This document shows positions 40,901-51,080 of a DNA stretch of 64,000 nt, in pieces. The notes under the pieces were generated by a model, which was not told the DNA's origin, did no database searches, and saw only the letters and a program-made list of their open reading frames with translations. Origin of the DNA: Anthopleura xanthogrammica (taxonomy: Eukaryota; Cnidaria; Anthozoa; Actiniaria; Actiniidae); contig OZ025212.1 of the NCBI GenBank assembly GCA_964019055.1, positions 5,710,766-5,774,765 of the forward strand, in the 5' to 3' direction. The position numbers and the translations under genes are program-made. Position 1 is the first letter of the stretch; every line of letters begins with the position of its first letter.

Positions 40901-43124
40901 AGGAAAAGGAAAAATTTGGGAATTTTTTTTCAGTTGAACTATTTCCATTCCTTTTTGGGGGTTTTGAAAACAGAGGTTTTTTTCATCTTTTTTTCTAGCT
41001 CCATCAAGAAGATCAGATTTAGAAATTCTTGGTTATGTTATGCTACAATGGTTGTGTGGAAGACTACCCTGGGAAGATAAGCTATCTGACAAGGAGTATG
41101 TCAAGAACCAGAAGATAAGGTGATCACTGATGTGTTGATGCAGCTCTTTTGAACGTACTACTCTTGATGTTGTTGCTGTTATTGTATTGCTGTTGTTGTT
41201 GTTTCTGTTGCTGCTGTTGTTGTTATTGTACTGCTGCTGATGTTGTTGCTGTTGTTTCTGTTGTTGCTGCTGGTGTTGTTATTGCTGCTGCTGCTGTTGT
41301 TGTTATTGTACTGCTGCTGCTGTTGTTGTTTCTGTTGTTGCTGCTGCTGTTGTTATTGCTGTTGTTGTTATTGCTGTTGTTGCTGCTTCTGCTGTTGTTG
41401 CTGCTGTTGTTGCTGCTGCTGCTGTTGTTACTACTTCTGCTGTTGTTGCTGCTGCTGCTGTTGTTACTACTTCTGCTGTTGTTGCTGTTGTTGTTGTTGC
41501 TGTTGTTGCTGCTTCTGCTGTTACTGCTGCTGCTGTTGTTGCTGCTGCTGCTGTTGTTGCTGCTGCTGCTGTTGTTGCTGCTGCTGCTGTTGTTTCTACT
41601 TCTGCTGTTGTTGTTGCTGTGGAAGCTGTTGTTGTTGTTGATGTTGGTATTGTATGCTATATTCATGTTTCTTACTTGTCTCCAGATACATGGATAACAT
41701 ACCCCAGCTTATCAAAGAATGCCTTCCCTCTGGAGATAGCTCAGGTAAACTATCTTCATCTAACATAGATTTATTAATTAATATTATGTATCATACCTAC
41801 AATTTCTTTTTACGGGTCAAGTAAAATCACTCTAAGATGATCAAAAACGTTATTTTCTACAGAAGTCCAACAATTCCTAGAATATGTCAAGAATCTTGAG
41901 TATGAACAAACACCAGACTATGGCAAACTTCGGAAGATTTTTCAAAATGGACTAAAGAAACGAAAAGCTAGTGATGATGGAAGGAGTGTTATATTTACCC
42001 CATCTGCTGGAGCTGCGAGTAATGGAAGCCATGAAGTGAAGGATGCTTCAAGAAAGGTATTTGGAACACTGTTATTGGGTGCCTGTGAAATTATGGCAAT
42101 CAAGGGCTGCATAGCACTTGCCTCTCACCTCTGGGGTCTCGGGTACGATTCCTGGACTCAGCATCACATGTTAGTAGAATTTGTTAGCCAATGACTTTTG
42201 GGTTTTCTCTGGTTTTCTTAAATTCCAACTCGATCTTTGAATTAGCTGCTCTGACTTAGATCAGCCCAGAGGTTGTTTTAGGGTTCGGTGAAGATTATAA
42301 GCATCTTTTGACAGAGCAGAACTGAAATGAGGAAGGTTAGAATAGTGATTTTCAAAGCAGTCTCCAGTAGCTGGAAATGTTTCTTTTTGATATGTTAGTA
42401 CATACTGTACTTAGATCAGCGCAGAGGTTGTTTTAGGGTTCGGTGAAATGAGCATCTTTTGACAGAGCAGAACTGAAATGAGGAAGGTTAGAATAATGAT
42501 TTTCAAAGCAGTCTCCAGTAGCTGGAAATATTTCTTTTTGATATGTTAGTACACACTCTACTTAGATCAGCCCAGAGGTTGTTTTAGGGTTCGGTGAAAT
42601 GAGCATCTTTTGACAGAGCAGAACTGAAATGAGGAAGGTTAGAATAATGATTTTCAAAGCAGTCTCCAGTAGCTAGAAATATTTCTTTTTGATATGTTAG
42701 TACACAACGTACCTTGTACATTGAGAGGCTGATAAGGATTTTCTTATTTACATAGAGAACCGCAAACAAGAAAGAAAAAGTCGTAAAAACATCAGACATA
42801 TCAGATGATGAAGAACCAATCCCGGCCAAAAAACCTCGATCGCGCGCACCGCCAAAATCCACCAAGAAAAGCAAAGACATCGTGGAAACAATTCTGTCCA
42901 GCTCTGACGAAGAAGAATTGGCTGCGCCAGCAAAACGAACGTCTCCAAAGAAAACAAAATCTTCTCCAAGATCACCCAGGAAGGTAACTAGTGCACCTGC
43001 TATAGTTACACAAGTAAGATCAACAAAACAAGAGGACAAACCTGCAAGAAAACCTCGCGGAAGACCAAAGAAAACTCCAACATACGTGGATATGGCGACA
43101 TCACCTATTGTATTTAAAGACTAG
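37906..43124 (+). CDS. VRK1: Vaccinia-related kinase 1-type nuclear Ser/Thr kinase
   Basis: Ten exons join in phase into 503 residues: 37906-38119, 38234-38289, 38707-38776, 39092-39288, 39999-40097, 40490-40622, 40999-41119, 41686-41744, 41863-42056 and 42756-43124. A basic N-terminus precedes the glycine loop [32 protein letters not shown] carries the catalytic Lys, [14 protein letters not shown] the catalytic Asp, and [12 protein letters not shown] the DYG used by VRKs instead of [19 protein letters not shown] and GRLPWEDKL complete the VRK-type C-lobe. The C-terminal tail (about 120 residues) is basic/acidic, with SDDEE and SSSDEEE clusters and an AT-hook-like [12 protein letters not shown]1 is known to phosphorylate BAF, histone H3 and others. 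The catalytic set is complete, so it should be active. Confidence 0.95.
38795..38990. repeat. GGCTTAAAATAATG-family element (diverged copy)
   Basis: CATCAGACAATGTCTGGCCA, GAATTGGAACTTGTCCAGTC and AAGCTAAAACTAATTTGGC match the better-preserved copy at 40238-40441 in the same gene and the partial copy at 49860-49990. It lies in VRK1 intron 3. Confidence 0.6.
39315..39793. mobile_element. CCCTTGCACTAAT foldback element interrupted by a second element
   Basis: The left part 39315-39395 (AACCCCTTGCAATAATTC to TTTGATGTTA) and the right part 39739-39793 (TAATATTTTTCATTG to TAGTGCAAGGGGTCTA) together restore the family structure seen at 34914. The gap is filled by the element at 39396-39738. VRK1 intron 4. 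Confidence 0.75.
39396..39738. mobile_element. 343-bp nested MITE, TA target duplication
   Basis: The ends are CAGCTAATTTATGTCACGCG and, inverted, CAGCTAATTTACATCATGCG, followed by ACCAGTAA/GCCAGTAA. It is flanked by TA on both sides (39394-39395, 39739-39740), and the host sequence GATGTTAATATT is restored if it is removed. The TA duplication fits the Tc1/mariner superfamily (inference). Confidence 0.8.
40238..40441. repeat. GGCTTAAAATAATG-family inverted-end element
   Basis: The left end CCTGGCTTAAAATAATGG and right end CATTATTTTAAGCCCTG are inverted repeats, about 200 bp apart in VRK1 intron 5. The interior CTTTGCCTTGCCAGTCATTT matches copies at 38795 and 49860. Confidence 0.7.
41150..41655 (+). 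repeat. Trinucleotide (GTT/GCT)n tract in VRK1 intron 7
   Basis: About 500 bp of mixed TTG, CTG and TTC triplets with sporadic other triplets. It produces long open frames of poly-Leu, poly-Cys or poly-Asn/Ser on both strands that are not genes. It ends about 30 bp before exon 8. Confidence 0.95.
42090..42250 (+). mobile_element. tRNA-derived SINE in VRK1 intron 9
   Basis: CAAGGGCTGCATAGCACTTG (A-box region) and GGTACGATTCCTGGAC (B box) are followed by CAGCATCACATGTTAGTAGA, AATTTGTTAGCC and TGGGTTTTCTCTGG. The same order occurs in reverse at 55690-56150. Confidence 0.65.
42254..42715 (+). repeat. ~151-bp tandem repeat, three copies, derived from a SINE tail
   Basis: CTTAGATCAGC[CG]CAGAGG begins copies at 42254, 42410 and 42561. 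Each contains GTTTTAGGGTTCGGTG, GAGCATCTTTTGACAGAGCA and TGATATGTTAGTACA. Copies 2 and 3 are nearly identical. The repeat starts where the SINE body ends and stops about 40 bp before the last VRK1 exon. Confidence 0.85.
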
Positions 43125-43201
43125 TAAAAACTCGTTCGTTTAGAGTAATTAGTATTTTAAAAAAGTGCGGGTGTTTTTCCTAGTATACTGTGGTTGGGTA
43201 A

Positions 43202-43435
43202 AAATGGCATTTAATTGTAACTGAGGGGAGGGCATTCCAATGGAAAGCCATTTAGGTGTAACTGAGGAGAGGGCATTCCAATGGAAAGCCATTTAAGTGT
43301 AACTGAGGGGAGGGCATTCCAATGGAAAGCCATTTAGGTGTAACTGAGGAGAGGGCATTCCAATGGAAAGCCATTTAAGTGTTACTGAGGGGAGGGCATT
43401 CCAATGGAAAGCCATTTAGGTGTAAATGAGCCCGG
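43202..43435 (+). repeat. 41-bp minisatellite, 5-6 copies
   Basis: The anchor GTAACTGAGG recurs at 43217, 43258, 43299 and 43340, then as GTTACTGAGG at 43381 and GTAAATGAGC at 43422, each followed by GAGGGCATTCCAATGGAAAG in full units. Alternate copies share a variant (GAGG-GG versus GAGG-AG), suggesting an 82-bp higher-order unit. VRK1 3' flank. Confidence 0.92.
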
Positions 43436-44588
43436 GAAGGGCTGCGTGACGACCCTAAAAACGGCTGCCGGAGAGACTAGGGGAGGGCATTCCTATCAGT
43501 ACGGGAAAAGCCATTTAAGTGAAACCACCTAAAATATAAAACCATTTCAGTGGTAAACTATTATAGAAAGCCATTTACTAAGTGAGAATTCACGTCAACG
43601 AGGAAGCCATTAAGGTGCAGACACACGAAGCGATTTTTTTCACGCGACGTCGCACGGTGCGATCTCTATTTTTTGCGACGTCGCATGGAAAATCGCATAG
43701 TATATCAGCGCCTTTAAGATGTTCCAGTGAAGGCAAGTTTTTCAAAATCGCAGGAGCAGGGGACTGACTTAAAGCAAGACAGGGATATCAAAATCTAAAC
43801 TGATTTTGTAAGATGTCATTTTAAATGTATATTCATTGTATTATCACAGTATTTATTTGAAAAATACCTTTTCTTCTTTTCACAAGGAAAGAATGTTTTC
43901 AACTTGAGTTTAATAAATTGAATTTACAAAGATTTTAGTCTCTGAAACTGAAACTTCCAACAAAATTAGAGACAAGTTTCAAGAGTGATGTTGTACACGC
44001 GCCGTTCCTTGCAAAACTTATCGTGAAACAAAGTATCCGTTGCACGTGTAGGAAGGCAACTATCAGTTTCATGGTGTAACTTTTAGCTGAACATTGTCCT
44101 GCAATGCCCGTTGAATCCAAGTTTTAGCTTCGGCCGCTTTGCTCCAGCGTTTATTGCTTTCCACCGGAGAGGGATTCAACATGCCTTTCTTTGCGCGCTA
44201 GTCGCAGGACCCTATATTGAACTGATAGCAAACTCGGTGTTAGCTCGGGTTTTGTTTGTGTTGTTTTTCAATTGTTCCTTCAATCGTTACAGAATGGGTT
44301 TCTTGGACATGGACGCATTCAGGGGATCGGCAAATTCGAATCTAAAACAAACAAGAAGAAATAAGTCCAAAAGAAATTTCAAATTTCAATCCCACATATT
44401 TAGAATCTAGTGGTGAAAAAAAAGAGAAGATTAATAAATGATAATAAGATCAATAGGCATTTTTAGCTCGGGCGTAATGTTTTTCCATTTCAGACCACGT
44501 ATCATTCTCATGAGAATAAGATTTTTTTTAGAGTTGTATCCATATTCATGTGTCTTCATGTGTAACCGTTAAACAATAAAATGATACT
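43436..44588. other. Intergenic region between convergent VRK1 and TASP1
   Basis: Degenerate continuation of the minisatellite (GAAAGCCATTTAC) runs to about 43600. A CGACGTCGCA-rich palindromic patch lies at about 43640-43690. No gene was found; an open frame at 44111-44410 has no recognisable similarity. Confidence 0.4.
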
Positions 44589-47500
44589 CTAGGGAATGAC
44601 ACGTCTGAAATGGGAAAACATAACACCCATGATCATGTTGTAGTGAATGCACACTGAATGCACACTGAATGTGGTGACTTCAAGTACATAGTACGTCTGT
44701 GTTACCTTGGGTTTAGGATTCTCAGTGGACATGTACCCCAAACACATACTAGAGGCATTATGTCCCCAAACAAGCTCCACCTCGCGACCTGGTGTGTTTA
44801 ACAATGAAATAGAAAGATAGGAATTCAGTGAAAACAAGATGTGAATTGGAAATACTTGCAAATAGTCGAACTCCAAAGTGCGCAAGCTCCTTTTTGTAAA
44901 CAAACAAACAAACAAACAAAAACAAGCTAGACTGCATGAAAACAGATGATCCATCCATGAATCGTTACCTTGACTTGAGGACTCCATTGCCCTCAGTAGC
45001 AAAATCCCCGCTATTTTTTGCTTATTGGAAGGCAAATGTGGCGCATCTGAAAGCAGACAAATAACATAACAGACTCCTCGATTGTTCAAGTTCTTTTATA
45101 TCTTTATATTTTTCTTGCAAACGATCATTAATTCTTGTCGTGTCTCGTCGTCTTACCTATGAATTTCTGCTGCAAAGCATCTTTTACTGCAGAATAACCA
45201 TCTCTAAGAACAAACGAATAAATGACTGAGTGAATGTCGTCTTACGCCAGTTATCATATTTACGCGACCGACACAGCGCAGGACGTCGGTGTTTTTGGCT
45301 GCCGTCAAGACGACTCGAATTATATAGCTAGTTGTCTGGGTCGCTTAATTATGAAAACTGGTGTAAAGAATGCGTTAACTAGTATATGGCATTGAGTACA
45401 GTAATTGTATGATGCGAAGAGATAGGGCATAGTGCAGTTAAGGGTGGTTCACATCAGCAACGCAAGCGCAAGCAATGTTCACATGTGAAACACAGATGCA
45501 AACACATGCGCAATAGTGATGCTTGTTTACATCAAAAACATTTTTGGTCTTGCGTTTGTGTTGGCATTTGCACAAACACATGTTCACATGTTCGCACGCT
45601 AAAAACGCAAACGCAAGCCGACAAGGAAATGAAAAAAAATTTCCATTCTTTGTGTTTGCGTTTGCATTTGTTTTGCTCGTGTGAACAAGGCTTTAATAAC
45701 CTGGTTTACAGATATCTGACCCTACAAACTAACCTGTTTAAAGCCATTTCTGCACATTCCTTAGCGAGCATAGTCTTGATTAAATACTCACCACACCCTT
45801 CGAAATGAAAGAAAATGGAACATTTATTCCACATTCCATGATTTATCTGTTGTGAAGTATAGTGGTTAATACCTGTCGTACAGCAAGCTACACCAACATC
45901 GCTCTCTTCTGTTGGATTCCTGGCCCAACAACCACTACCATACACGGCTGCCTGGACAATAACACCTGTGACATTAGTGCGCATCGAGACACGAACCAAC
46001 AACAGTTTTGCGCAATATATATAACAGACGCACTGGTCATGAAGTCTACGCCATCGCCTGATAAGACTAGTGGCTTGCAGTCGAAACGTCGCGCGAATGA
46101 CCCTCAATCGTGAGACAAACGAACACGTTTCATTATGAAATGGTTAGCGCAAACTTGCGCAGAAACATTACTCACGAAGCACAGAAAAGTAAGCGCTGCG
46201 CACGCATCCAAATAAAACAATTTCGGCGCGAGAATCAGCGCAAAGAATTTTTTTGATGTCTTCAAATAAAGAATACCAAACTGAGTATGTTTTTCTTCAA
46301 TAATATTTGGTGCAAAATATCTCAGTATTTACCAAATTTGTTTCACGACATGATGGGGACAAAAACTAAGCATGTTAAAAAATGTTTATCCAACCAGGAA
46401 TTCAACATCAAAATTCTCAATGCCGTACACTTTGAACGTGTTCGAAGATGATACGCGCAACGCTTCTTTCTCTCTTCATTTATTGTTCATTACCTGCCCA
46501 ACTCTCCCAGGAGTCTTAAGTAACAGTCCACCACTAGATACACCAGCACAAACATTCCCTTTCGAATCCATGCAGACCGCACCTACAGTATCCATGTACG
46601 AATCCTCCTACAAAACAAATCGTATGAAATGAAATGATTATTATAATAGGTTTGAAATGTTCTCCACAGTGGTACAACTGGGACCCAAAACCCCTGAACT
46701 ATTTTAATGAATTTTCATTTTTTTTTTCAGTAAAGGCGCGAAAATACGAGCAACAAAATCGTGAAACTTGTCGTAGAAAATGTTGGTTGTATTATCATCC
46801 AAAGCGCAACAAATTTTCATTGATGCAGAAAGTAGAAAGAACTTCTACTTTGCAACAAAGTCGCGCAACAAAATTTTGTTGTTGCACAGGGTGGTAATAC
46901 GAGCAGCATTCACTCTGCAACTTGCAACGCATCAATCTTGTGTGACAAGTTGCACGATTTTGTTGCTCGTATCGTGGACTTACATATAAACACAAGTCTT
47001 CAATCCTACGTTTCTTGTGAAAATTACGTTCGAGTGTGTTCTTCCCAGCACTCTCTAGTTTGGCCTTACTTTTTTGAAATGCTGCAAGGCTTTTATCTGA
47101 AAAATAAATTTCTTCTCAGAAACGTGAAACAATATATTTTTATTAAAAGACTGATTTTTTGATCTCAAAGCACTTTACCAGTATTGAGGGATTCATTGGA
47201 CACACTTGCTGCAACAAAATTTTGGCTTGCCCAACGAACTGCACCATCTCCTACTAAAAATCTGGAATAGAGGTCAGAGAAAAAAAGCTATGAGAGAAAT
47301 ATTATAGACCACTCACATGTGATGTTAAAACAGCTCAATTTGAAGTAAAAACCAAAGGAATTTCAATCTCCTGAGAATTGGAAACCTATTGTTTTGTCTT
47401 TTAAAATTGAACTGCATTACGTGATGCAAGAGGTGTCCATAAGATTGTATGATCACTAGAAGGACAGAATTTGTTTCCTTACATTGGTGGAATGAGACCA

Positions 47501-48747
47501 ACACTTGTTGGACCTTTGAGTTCTTCTTTTAGAAGATGGGCAGCAACTTTACTAGGGTTTTTGATCCCTGGATAAAAAAGAAAGAAAAAAATATACACAG
47601 AAACATTCATAAAACACAAAAAACAACAAAAGGGAGCTCTGAATCTATTTTTCTTGAACAGGCTATAGTCTGATGCCATTACTTTTGAATTGAACAATAA
47701 AAAACTTACCTTTCACTGCTCCAAGGGCACCAAACCCCAGTGTTTTCCCATCCATTATACTAGCATCACATTCAACTTCTCCTTCAAGATTTAGGTTTGA
47801 GCCAACACCTGCATTAGTGCAAGGAGCATCCTACGACCAATGAAAATAATTACAAAATCTAATAGTCTTAGCAATAGCCTTGTTAGTAATTTTATTTCTA
47901 ATGTCACAAATGGGTACCCTGTTTCTTCTAGCCACAGGAAGCCCATTACCTGATTTTTTTGGAGTATGAATGGAAAGAGTTGTATTAGGGGTAGGGAGGG
48001 TAGGGCTAAGTCTGTTTTTTTTTGTTATTCAAGTTGATCATCAAGAAACAATACCTCTAGAGCAGAAAGAGCAACTTCAACTGCTTCTATTGCTGATTTA
48101 CCTTCTTTAAGAGCAGCCACTGCCTGAAGATCATGAATTCAAATTCATAAAGTTTAACATATTTTCTATAACATATTTACAAAATGAACCAGTTTTTTCA
48201 TACTTGTAAACATGCTGTCCTACAAGCATCTTTGTAGTCAGCTTCATTTGTAGAGGAGTATTTACCAACACCTGAAAAAAGACAACAATTGTTGACAGTT
48301 TTCCTTTTCCTTACACTCCCTTGCTGTGTAAAAATAATATCAGTTATTTCAAGTTCCTCGTTCCCCCCAAGGACATCTGGGGAATTGGCCTTTGATACTG
48401 CTAAAGGCCTTGGTGCATTGGTAGTACATAAAAGGTGGACTCTCTTGCCCCCATGCATATCATCATGCAGAAATGGTTGAACTCATTCCATGTATGGCAT
48501 GTTACAGCTGTTAGAAGGAGTGAATCACCCACTCATTCAGAGTGAATTTTCAGTGAAATCCCAGTCTTGAGTAGTGGGGGAGGGGTGCATGGTGGGGAGG
48601 GTGACAAACATCTGATGAAAAAGAAGGCCCATAGTGATTTTTGACCTCCATAGTTCAATAATGGCTCACGGCCACAATCACATTAATCTTACCAACATGT
48701 ACTCCGATAAAGCCATAGGGTTTGTCTGAGATCTCTTGTGTTGCCAT
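44589..48747 (-). CDS. TASP1: Taspase-1 (threonine aspartase)
   Basis: Thirteen exons join in phase: 48693-48747, 48204-48271, 48055-48123, 47710-47830, 47483-47567, 47179-47261, 46984-47096, 46494-46607, 45873-45951, 45734-45797, 45157-45203, 44969-45046 and 44589-44788, giving about 391 residues. Motifs are [20 protein letters not shown] and [19 protein letters not shown] in the alpha part. The autoprocessing site is [16 protein letters not shown], where the Thr after Asp becomes the nucleophile; [27 protein letters not shown] and [15 protein letters not shown] follow. The enzyme cleaves MLL-family and other nuclear proteins after Asp. The 3' end is uncertain: a GTAACA after PKPK could be a donor at 44706, giving a shorter last exon and an alternative tail. 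The start lies 123 bp from GPHN. Confidence 0.92.
45440..45700. repeat. Foldback element with GTTCACA ends in TASP1 intron 10
   Basis: GGTTCACATCAGCAACGCAA at the left is matched inversely by GCTCGTGTGAACAAGGC at the right. GTTCACATGTGAA and CAAACACATGTTCACATGTT palindromes and GCAAACGCAA words fill the interior. Confidence 0.55.
46045..46110 (+). repeat. CTGATAAGACT...AGTCGAAACGTC hairpin motif
   Basis: CCTGATAAGACT, a ten-base loop and AGTCGAAACGTCGCGC form a short hairpin of the same type as those at 1886 and 31470. It lies just upstream of TASP1 exon 9 on the opposite strand. Confidence 0.4.
46738..46976. repeat. Inverted-end element (ATACGAGCAACAAAATCG)
   Basis: The left end ATACGAGCAACAAAATCGTG and the right end CACGATTTTGTTGCTCGTAT are inverted, followed by AAACTTGTC/CAACTTGTC. 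About 240 bp in TASP1 intron 7. Confidence 0.8.
47305..47441. repeat. GCAGCAYGTCRGAATG foldback element (copy 3)
   Basis: ACAGCTCAATTTGAAGTAAA, CAATCTCCTGAGAATTGGAA and AAATTGAACTGCATTACG mark a diverged member in TASP1 intron 5. Confidence 0.65.
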
Positions 48748-48870
48748 GACTACAACCCTACATTCACCTCCTTGCCCGTCATTTCACCTTCTACACTCAA
48801 ATGAGCCCGTCAAATTATGAAGTCAGCGGTATGTTTTGGTTCCCAGTCCATCTCATCCAACGCATCCAAG
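48748..48870. promoter_or_regulatory. Compact bidirectional promoter, TASP1 / GPHN
   Basis: Only 123 bp separate the two start codons. The GPHN start sits in CATCCAAGATGGCGGACGA, an AAGATGGCG word matching a YY1-type site that is frequent at initiator codons of housekeeping genes. Both 5' UTRs must be very short or overlap. Confidence 0.55.
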
Positions 48871-51016
48871 ATGGCGGACGAAGGGAAAACTGTTGGAATT
48901 TTGACAGGTTAGGTTGGTTTTGCACTGTGTTTTGAAGCCTTTGTTCATTTGTTCATGATAAATAATAGTAATTTACCTACTCAGTGAGTGACAGATGCTC
49001 TCAAGGCAAGGCAGAAGATAGGAGTGGACCGAACTTGACCAAACTGGTCCTCGATGCAAAAGAGTAATTTGGAAACTTTATATAAACTTACTTAGCTACT
49101 TGTTCATTTTCTGCAGTTTTCTTTCGTGATTTGTGCTTTTTAGTATTCTCAAGTGAACTAATATTTAATCCTTTTTAGGTTGAATGTTAAGCAAATAGAG
49201 CATGATTGTGTCCCAGACAGCGTTTCTGAGATTAAGGTGAATTGAATTCTCTTCAAAGTTCTTCTAGAATCTAAACAAGGCTGTTTGCCCACTGTTTTAA
49301 GACTCAAAAACACAAGACACACACAATACTTGGTAAAGACGTTAGCTTTAATTGTTAATAGATGCCATATACATACATTTGATCTTAATAGTGAGTTTTT
49401 CTTTGAGTTGATAAAATGAGAAAGCCACAGGTAACCCAATCTCATGAATCCATCTTTCCCTTGTTATTCATCCCAACAGAAAGTCTTGTGCAAATGGAGT
49501 GATGTTGACAAGGTTCAGCTGATCCTCACGACAGGTGGAACAGGATTTTCACCTCGCGATGTAACCCCTGAGGTTTGTCAGGAATTATTCATTTGTGCAG
49601 AGTATGCTAGCAGAGCTAAAATTATCAAGGAGGAGTAGAAGTACCTTCCTGGTAGCCCTAGAATGTCTTCAGCCTTCTTTTGGTTGGGTGAATTTCCTAG
49701 AGGAGAGGAGGGAAGAGGAAGTATATGTAAGCTTAGGGAGGGATTCCCAAATATAGAAGGGTGGTGAATGCTTATGGAAAATTTTGAAAATGACCCCTAA
49801 AAGGTACCAGCGTCTTGCTCAGGTGGGCGTGGCAACTAAGGACTTTTACAAACTATCTATCAGGGCTTAAAATAATGGCCAGTCTGGCCAGAATTGGATC
49901 TTTGTCTTGCTGGTCATTTTGACCAGTAAAATTAAGCCAGAAATGAGGTATGGTCAAGCTAAAACCAATTTAGCTAGTCATCAGTCTATGAGTGCCAAGT
50001 GATAAAAATCAGATGATAGTCATCAAATATTGGGTATCTTGTTTCCTGACCAACAAACCCTACTCCCCAAGGGAGGCATGAGCAATTAAACTACAAAACT
50101 CTAAAATTTAGCTGTTTCTACATCAGGCAACAAGTCAAGTTATCCATCGTAGAGCACCTGGTTTATCACAGCATATGATTGCAGAATCACTTAAAGTCAC
50201 TCCACTTGCTGTTCTATCAAGGTTTGTAGCTAATGCAGGTTACTGTGATCATTCTGCAAACTCGGTAGTTGCAAGTTGCCCATTTTTCACTGCTGCCAGT
50301 CAAAAATATAAAAAGTTACCGACTGATTAGTTTTGATTGACAGCAGTGAAAAACCAATTTCCCAACAAGCTATTGAAATGTCTGAGTTTGCAGAATATTG
50401 AGAATCGCAGTAATATAATACATCCACTCAGTTTTATATGAGGCATAATTACTTCAAAATATCAGATATGTAAATGATGCATTTTTCAGGCCTGTTTGTG
50501 GAATGAGAAATAAAACTCTGATTATTAATCTACCAGGCAGTGTCAAGGGCTCACAGGTAAATGTCCATATTTCTATTTTGATAACAAAAGACATTTTACA
50601 ATTACAGTTCATCTTTCTACAGATGTTACTAAAGTGGGTTTTCACACCAGAAAAACATTCAAGGTCACGCCCTAAAACATATATGACTCTGCGGACGAAC
50701 ATCAGCCTTTTAGTCTGCATCCCTTTCTCCATGGGCCGACATCCTTTTGATGAGTTGTAGAGAAGAAAATCATTGTTTGTATTTCACACCATTATTATTA
50801 GTCATCATCACCATCATCATCACCACCATCACCATCACCATCACCATCACCATCACCATCACCATCACCATCACCATCACCATCACCATCACCATCACCA
50901 TCACCATCACCATCACCATCACCATCACCATCACCATCACCATCACCATCACCATCACCATCACCATCACCATCACCATCACCATCATCATCATCACCAT
51001 CATCATCACCATCATC

Positions 51017-51080
<64 letters not shown>

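Noticed and set aside
41149..41697. Poly-Leu, poly-Cys and poly-Asn/Ser frames
   Set aside because: They come from the trinucleotide tract inside VRK1 intron 7, between two exons that join in phase.
43582..44410. Open frames of 60-100 residues between VRK1 and TASP1
   Set aside because: No recognisable domain, no splice-consistent partner exons and repeat-like base composition.
45706..46107. One 133-residue minus-strand protein
   Set aside because: It is two TASP1 exons (45873-45951 and 45734-45797) read through their intron; the splice sites and homology define the real exons.
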